A stretch of 64,000 nt of DNA from Digitaria exilis (lineage: Eukaryota; Streptophyta; Magnoliopsida; Poales; Poaceae). The translations under genes were made by a program, and so were the position numbers. The notes beneath the pieces were generated by a model. It saw only the letters and a list, made by a program, of their open reading frames with translations, did not search any database and had not been told where the DNA came from. Below are positions 58,260-64,000 of this stretch, in pieces; the first letter of the stretch is position 1, and each line of letters starts with the position of its first letter. The DNA lies in NCBI GenBank assembly GCA_015342445.1, contig JACEFO010002196.1, positions 434,001-498,000 on the forward strand, read 5' to 3'.

Positions 58260-58981
58260 GTCACCAGTCCCTAAACTTATACCGCTTGTCATCCCGGTCC
58301 CTAAAATCGACTATTTAGGTCCTTAAACTTGTTTGGTTGTGTCATCCCGATCCCTAAACTTACAAATCATCCATTTAGATCCTCAAACTTATTCATTTGT
58401 GTCATTCCGGTCCTTAAACTTATTTTTAGTCTCATCAAAGCCAAAATAGAATGATCTAAAAACTTCATATATATATATATATATATATAGGAAAATTATC
58501 CATAACTTTTTTATATGAACTCGAACGAAGAAAACATCTACATTAAAATTATAGCCCGCGATATGATCTAGAACTTTGTAGTTGTAACGTTTTTCATTTA
58601 AAGTCGTTTTTTGTCCTAAAATTTAATTTTAAATTTTAAAATCTATAAATATGTAACAATATTTTGAGACCCTTAACATTTTTAATTCAATATTTTTCAA
58701 CAGCAAAGTTGTAGATCGCATCGAGACCACAATTTTGATATGAATTATGTCTTCATTCGAGTTCATATGAAAAAGTTATGAATTTTTTTTAGATGAGGTT
58801 TTTAGATCATTCTATTTAAGGACCGGGATGACACAAATGAAGAAGTTTGAGGACATAAATAGGTGATTTGCAAGTTCAGGGACCGGGTTGACACAGCCGA
58901 ACAAGTTTAAGGACCTAAATAGTCGATTTGTGAGTTTAGGGAGTGGGATGACACAATGGTACAAGTTTAGGGACTGGTGAC
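58260..58981. mobile_element. 722-bp hairpin (foldback) element
   Basis: Ends GTCACCAGTCCCTAAACTT and the inverted AAGTTTAGGGACTGGTGAC. Complementarity runs through almost the whole element: the left arm to about 58595 pairs with the right arm from about 58680, leaving a loop of under 100 bp. Each arm begins with two to three tandem units of about 57 bp built on GTCATCCCGGTCCCTAAACT and ends with AGAATGATCTAAAAAC and ATATGAACTCGAA words. An (AT)n tract lies at about 58469-58489 in the left arm only. No clear target duplication is seen. Confidence 0.85.
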
Positions 58982-60369
58982 ATACTTTACTCTTTTCTAA
59001 CGGTTGTGAAAAAATGTTGAACATATCTCCCAAAATATTGAAATAGGTTCGAATTATCGTTGATTTGACGTATTTTAAATGATGAATTCAAATAGTAAGA
59101 TATTGCATTAACTAATAAAAGGATTAAAAACAACAACTAAGATCTGGAAAGATGAACCCCCAACCAACATATACTTGATAGCAAAACTAAAAAAAATACC
59201 CGACATGGATCAAAAGAAGAAAAAAAAACAAGGGATAACCCTCCTGAGACTTTTCCCCTGCTGCTGTCTGATTTGTGCTCACGCTTTAAAATATAAAAAA
59301 TCACACTCCTGCGGCTTGTTCTCGCAGAAAAGCTATTAGTTGGGTTTTTCCATGTAAAAAGAGAGCAGGCTGGTTTGTGTGTGGAGTAGTGGGCCGTCAA
59401 GAAGCTATGGGATAGAGGATTAATAAGAGAGACCAAGGATTGAGAGGAATAAAATTCCCTGAGTCAATCCCTTCAAATATAAGAGGCCTAAGCAATAAAA
59501 TAAGGTTTTCTTTATTATTCAAAGGTAATTATGAACTCTAGGAATCAAACTTATTAGCTTTTAATAAAACAAACGGGTGCCAGAAAAATCCAGAATTATA
59601 TTTCTTGAAATCACTTTTTTAACCGAAATCCTTGAAATCACCTTGAGTTGAAATATCTTGCAGATTACGATGTGCCAATCTAAGAATCGGAAACTCAGGA
59701 GCCTCTTGGAGTTGGAGTCTTGCACTGGTTGCAGTGATGCAGTCGCATGAGCATTTGGTGTCCCCTACTCTCCTCTACGTTACGGTGACTGCCAGCGCTT
59801 ATACTACATCGGTGACAAATTAAAGTCACGGCCTCCGTGACTACGGAGGATCCAGCGCAATTGCATGTGGTCTGTTAACAATGCGACCTATACACACCCA
59901 GGAATAGCCGAATATAAGCATATGTCCACGCTAGGCCGGTAGGGGTGTCAGTCACCCGGATGCATTGAGATGTATAGCCAAAAGGTTAACCTATACGGGT
60001 ACGAGACTACGATGCATGTGATGTGATCCCGGTTACTGAAATAATCCTAATACTATGCATGTGTCTCGAGGGGTCATATGTACTCATGTGGACAGCACAT
60101 GCATTATTGTTCATCCTGATCCGTCGGGCACTAGTCCAGATCTGAAACCACGGCTGCAAATTTGCTCGCGCAGCTGGTTGCTTACTGAGCCAGTGGAAGT
60201 ATTGGAGTTTCTCGTAGGTGGTCTGTTTCAGGAATTGTCCCATTTCTGCCCGGCAAAATCATTATTCGTCTGTTCATGCACTATGCCTATGCTGCAGGCA
60301 GGCTTGCAGCAAGTCAAAAGAACAACCCTGTAATTGAGGTCGTTAATTTGTTTCAGGTTATAGGGTTAG
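58982..60369. other. Intergenic; nothing recognised
   Basis: AT-rich to about 59650, then mixed composition. Frames at 59137-59436 and 60055-60333 lack coding features. Confidence 0.45.
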
Positions 60370-60591
60370 TGTAACACCCTGGTCATGATTTAATATGATT
60401 AATAAGAATACTTATATCAACAAGTTATGATTTTTATAGAAGCATATTCGAAAGAACTATGAGGTTAAGCGTGCTCACGCTTAACTCGGAGCGATGGGTG
60501 ACTGAAAGTCATTCTCAGGTGCACATGAGTGAGGACAAAGTGCGTAAAAAGACAAATAATATTTTTTTTAGAGGGGACGGGGGACATTACA
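60370..60591 (+). mobile_element. Cassandra-like (TRIM) LTR with 5S rRNA-derived segment
   Basis: A 222-bp LTR starting TGTAACACCCTGG and ending GGGGGACATTACA. The middle has GAGGTTAAGCGTGCT and GAGCGATGGGTGAC, matching the 5S rRNA A-box and C-box regions. It aligns with 30751-30993 (minus strand). A degenerate primer-site-like AGAGTATCACACAG follows. No second LTR or clear target duplication is found. Confidence 0.8.
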
Positions 60592-60891
60592 ACTAGAGTA
60601 TCACACAGTCCCAAACCGAAGAAGACAAAAAAAAAAACTTATACTACAATACTAGTATACTGCTTCCCCATTTCAAAATACAGCCCATTTTAGTTTTACC
60701 CAAATCAAAACTAAAAATTAAAGAAAAAAGAAACAACTTGGAATAAAACCATACAAACTCTAGGTCCAATTAATTAAATTATTTTATTTCTGCGGGTTAA
60801 ACTCAACCGCAATTGCATCCTCAGATTATTAAATTTATACAGGCTCAATAATACATTGTGTTTTAGCTTTCTTGATGTATTCAGACTGATC
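60592..60891. other. Intergenic, AT-rich
   Basis: Possible eroded Cassandra interior at the left edge. Nothing else is recognised. Confidence 0.4.
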
Positions 60892-61059
60892 CAAGGTTAA
60901 CAAAACCGTTCAAAACCGGCCGGTTGCAAAAAAACCGGTTATCGCTCCCAAACCGACACTATAAAACCGCTACCATCGGTTAGCCGCTGGTTTCACCGGT
61001 TAGCCGGACCGATTTTTTCATTTAAAAAAATTGGTACGGTAACGGTTTTGTTAAACCTG
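60892..61059. mobile_element. hAT MITE (168 bp)
   Basis: Ends CAAGGTTAACAAAACCG and the inverted CGGTTTTGTTAAACCTG. A perfect 8-bp duplication, GACTGATC, lies at 60884-60891 and 61060-61067. The interior has repeated AACCGG / CCGGTT words, so it folds on itself. Confidence 0.92.
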
Positions 61060-61067
61060 GACTGATC

Positions 61068-62345
61068 TCGGCAGTCAACTCGTTCTGTATTTTAGATGGG
61101 CATACTAATAAGTCACTAAAAATACTATTCTTTTCATTACATGGCCATGGCCATGTGACCCTTCCATTAAAAACACTCATCATTGTATTATCCATACACT
61201 CGATCAGATCAGAGAAACGTGAAGATCGTCATCATAGAGACGCGATGGCTCCTGACCCATCACACCCTGCGGCTACTCGAATGAATGTGGCAATTACATG
61301 CACCGACAGAGGTGGATTCCTAAACTTGAAACTAAACGACACTTGGTCTAACAAATTAAAATCGATAAAAAATTAACATAGTGACTTGTCTCTCGAAGCA
61401 ACTAGGCAGTTCATTTTCTTCTTTCGCACAACTAAATTCTGTTGCTTCCATTCTCTGCAACCTCACTCTCAAGGTCCCAGGTTCCCAGCTTCATGCATTA
61501 TTTTTGGACAATCTAGTCCCTTTAGGCTTTAGCAAGAGGGTTCTAGATCATCACCAAAAGGTCACTAGTTGTTGAGATCATGCTCATAATTGATTAAGGA
61601 CACACTCGACCAATATGTACAGATAACGATGAGTGAGAGAGTCCAGCTTTTGACATTTTTGCCTTATCTAGGCCAGCTTATAGAACGTATAATTTTCATA
61701 CGAAACATAATTCTTGCATCGTTTCTTTACCTTTAATATCTTTTTATTATTGAATAAAACGCCCCTTTCGTCAACAAAAGGAAAACGAATCGAACTAAAA
61801 GCTGTCCCACTTTATAGGTGCATGAGCCACATCGACGGGAAGCCTCCAAACATCTCTACCCACCTTCAGCAGGACATGAGCACGGCGTCAGTGAGGTGCT
61901 CCAGTGGGGCTCTGTTTGAAACCACGGTGGGGAAGCATTTCTCAGGTAAGCTGCATAAATGTGGAAAAAAAAAACATTTCTCCAATAAGTGGGCTTCACT
62001 TCACTTTTTTTTAAGGAACAATAGGGGAGATCTCTACTGAAATTTTTCTATTAATATATTAATGAATATTTATATTGTACAGGGCCTCAGGTCTAAAAAG
62101 AAAGGGGTAAAATCTCAATGGAAACTACTCGACCAAGCATCTAACTCTAGTTTCAAGGAAGTTTTAGCTCCGTGAATAATGAGTCTAAATTCCTCCTTGA
62201 AAATAATCCTTCATCTCCTAAGGGATAGAAGTATCCATCAAAGATCACTTCATTCCTTTGGGTCCAAATTGCCTAGGCTGCTATTTTCGTACAAACAAGG
62301 AGGGAGGAGAACGACCAAAAAAAATAACCGTCCATTTGGTTACTA
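61068..62345. other. Intergenic; nothing firmly recognised
   Basis: AT-rich. A 108-codon frame at 61714-62040 contains a more protein-like stretch (HIDGKPPNISTHLQQDMSTASVRC, about 61830-61905), but I cannot link it to a family. It could be a stray exon fragment. Confidence 0.35.
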
Positions 62346-62501
62346 CTCCCTCTATTTCAAATTATTAGTCATCTTGGATGCCATTTTGAGTGTCTCATGG
62401 CATCTTCTATGAACCTAGACATATATACTTGTATAAATTCATAGCATCATCAATGAATTTGGTAAAAAGTCAGGATGACTAATAATTTAGAACGAAGGGA
62501 G
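62346..62501. mobile_element. Stowaway MITE (156 bp)
   Basis: Starts CTCCCTCTATTTCAAATTA and ends with the inverted TTAGAACGAAGGGAG. TA lies on both sides (62344-62345, 62502-62503). Same family as 28592-28749. Confidence 0.92.
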
Positions 62502-62503
62502 TA

Positions 62504-63024
62504 GTTTCCATTTATTTTTAACTATAGAAACAACATTTAAGGTGCTACAAATTAAGCCGAGCATAGGCACGTAGGTCAGCAGGCCACGAGGCCAGGATAA
62601 CCAACGCTCTTCGACACGATTGGAGACATCCGCAAGAGACGAATTTTTCTATGCGTAAAAATTCATCCATAAGTAGTAAAGAACAGCCCGGCTCTATGCT
62701 CTAAATTAATGCTCACAAACTATTTACCAAAACAGTGTTGTTTTTTCTTTTCAAACAACCAAATCAATATGAGTACTGACGGTCACTATGGCATACCTGG
62801 AATAATTAATAAATGAGTAAATTCGTTTTTTTTACTGAAAATAAGTAAAATAGTTGGAAAATACCATAACGCCAAGCCGCTACTTTTGTTTTGCGCTCTA
62901 GCTCTACTACAATCCAAGGCTGAGACAAAAATACCCCCGTCCCCTTGCGCCTCCTTCCCTCACCCCGCCCCCCGTCGCCACCACCGCCGGTGGAAATCGA
63001 GTACTCCCAAATCCACGTCGCCGT
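62504..63024. other. Upstream region of the AVT1-type gene
   Basis: AT-rich to about 62900, then C-rich promoter/leader sequence as is usual before grass genes. Confidence 0.5.
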
Positions 63025-63032
63025 TATATAAG
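63025..63032 (+). promoter_or_regulatory. TATA box of the AVT1-type gene
   Basis: TATATAAG lies about 120 bp before the ATG at 63151, in a C-rich context. This implies transcription starting near 63055-63065 and a short leader. Confidence 0.7.
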
Positions 63033-63150
63033 CCCATCCACTCCCTCCGCCTCCTCCTCACAATCCGCGCTCTCTGCCCCCCTCCCTCTTCCTCACCATT
63101 GCTAAGCTTGGGGCTAACCGAGAGCGAGGCGTGGGAGGCCAAGCGGAGAG

Positions 63151-63380
63151 ATGAAGAACTCGGTGTCGGACCGGAGCTTCCTCATCGAGAGCGACGAGGA
63201 GGAGGATGACGCCGCCGCCGTGGAGAACGGTAGGCGCGGCGGCCATGGCGGCGAGGAGTCGGGCGACGACGACGGAGGCTCCGGGTCGGACTCCTCGTCG
63301 TCGTGCGACAGCCCGCGGGTGGTCGCAGCGCACTGCAGCCAGCCGAGTTCCTACACCCAGCAATGGCCCCAGAGCTACAG
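63151..63380 (+). CDS. AVT1-type vacuolar amino-acid transporter, first exon (partial)
   Basis: The first exon encodes 76 residues: MKNSVSDRSFLIESDEEEDD, an acidic Gly/Ser stretch, then QPSSYTQQWPQSYR. The SxTQQWPQSYRQSID block is, as I remember it, a signature of the soluble N-terminus of AVT1-family proton-coupled amino-acid transporters (AAAP/SLC36-like, tonoplast). The exon ends within an Arg codon at AG|GTAACTGC (63380/63381), a good donor. The membrane-spanning exons lie beyond the window. The acidic tail faces the cytosol in the family. The start is the first ATG after the TATA box and fits the conserved N-terminus. Confidence 0.82.
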
Positions 63381-63681
63381 GTAACTGCTCCGCCCATCAT
63401 CGTCTGCAGAATGCAGCAGCCGCGTCGGCCAATCTTTTGCCTTTTTCTTTTTTTTGGCTCTTTCTAGAATTACCTTTTGCTTTTCGAGGGTGCCGCGTGG
63501 CACTACATATAAGTACTGAATATTTGCCTGTTGCTATTGCTACCCGTACAAGCATAATGCTCCCAGGATATCACCGATGAGAATTACAGCTCTCTCCAAT
63601 CCTGAATATTTCCATTATGAAATCAACAGGGTCTCTATTATTGTGTTTGATCAGTATTCAATAACATACTAACATTTATAT
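63381..63681 (+). other. Intron 1 of the AVT1-type gene (5' part)
   Basis: Starts with the GT donor, is T-rich and non-coding, and is interrupted by the LINE that follows. Confidence 0.6.
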
Positions 63682-64000
63682 AACAACAACAACAACATAG
63701 CCTTTAGTCCCAAGCGAGTTGGGGTAGGCTAGAGATGAAACCCAAGAAACAAAGCTCAAGGCTCAGGAACGTTGATAGCAAGTCTCCAAGCGCTCCTATT
63801 GAAAGCTACCTCCTTGGAAATATTCCACTCCTTAAGGTCTCTGTTTATCGCTTCGTCCCAAGTCAATCTAGGTCTACCTCTACCTCTCTTTATATTATTG
63901 GCCCGCCCTAGGACCCCAATACGCACCGGCGCCTCCGAGGGCCTTCGTTGGACATGTCCAAACCATCTCAGCCGATGTTGGGTCAATTTCTCCTCAATGG
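63682..64000 (-). mobile_element. RTE-like LINE, 3' end (continues beyond the window)
   Basis: The minus strand encodes the C-terminus of a LINE ORF2 (LTQHRLRWFGHVQRRPSEAP, then RGRGRPRLTW), stopping at 63756-63758. A short 3' UTR (GCCTACCCCAACTCGCTTGG) and a (TTG)n tail follow at about 63682-63696. The RLRWFGHV motif and trinucleotide tail are typical of plant RTE-type LINEs. The frame is open to the window edge, so the element may extend far to the right. It lies in intron 1 of the AVT1-type gene in antisense orientation. Confidence 0.85.

Noticed and set aside
60440..60510. Possible 5S rRNA gene
   Set aside because: Only the internal-promoter part matches 5S rRNA and it sits inside TGTAA...TTACA ends, so it is a Cassandra-like LTR.

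Overview
This is nuclear DNA from a grass (Poaceae), most likely a panicoid. The genes have compact, GC-rich first exons and AT-rich introns. The transposon load is typical of grasses: Stowaway and Tourist MITEs, an Au-type SINE, Cassandra-like LTRs carrying 5S rRNA sequence, SIRE-like and other Ty1/copia elements, long probable Ty3/gypsy LTRs, MULE, CACTA and hAT elements. The species cannot be fixed from the sequence alone. Nothing prokaryotic is present.

Layout. 1-345: 3' end of a papain-type cysteine protease. 995-2739 (-): intact three-exon UDP-glycosyltransferase of the UGT74 type. 4064-4492 (+): 5' fragment of a second copy, head to head with the first. 4899-14090: nested transposon block in which a CACTA end, a probable 3.4-kb LTR and an L1-like LINE relic are followed by a SINE and a solo LTR inside the LINE, with a MULE inside the solo LTR. 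14311-17429 (-): LRR receptor-kinase pseudogene (subfamily XII, Xa21/FLS2-like) with three frame breaks. 19567-25442 (-): complete young copia element whose polyprotein has two nonsense codons. 25948-28472 (-): intact nine-exon FKBP19, a chloroplast-lumen immunophilin. 28592-33867: MITEs, a CACTA element, a Cassandra-like LTR and LTR remnants. 33868-42597: decayed SIRE-like copia element joined to other LTR material. 44740-47169 and 53006-55419 (+): tandem pair of G-type lectin receptor kinases, the first intact and the second with a one-base frameshift; between them lie a hAT element, a 33-bp minisatellite and a multiplied promoter module. 55420-62900: mostly intergenic, with two small hAT MITEs, a 722-bp hairpin element and a Cassandra-like LTR. 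63151-63380 (+): first exon of an AVT1-type vacuolar amino-acid transporter, whose intron holds the 3' end of an RTE-like LINE.

The genes are independent loci and do not form a pathway. Three of the families (cysteine protease, LRR-XII kinase, lectin kinase) are commonly linked to senescence or defence, and the kinase loci show the local duplication and decay usual for them. FKBP19 and the AVT1-type gene are ordinary housekeeping genes. I found no convincing new biological system. The most unusual non-coding structures are the higher-order 33-bp array between the lectin kinases, the repeated promoter and leader modules in front of the second kinase, the 722-bp hairpin element, and a transposon nest whose layers can be ordered from target-site duplications.
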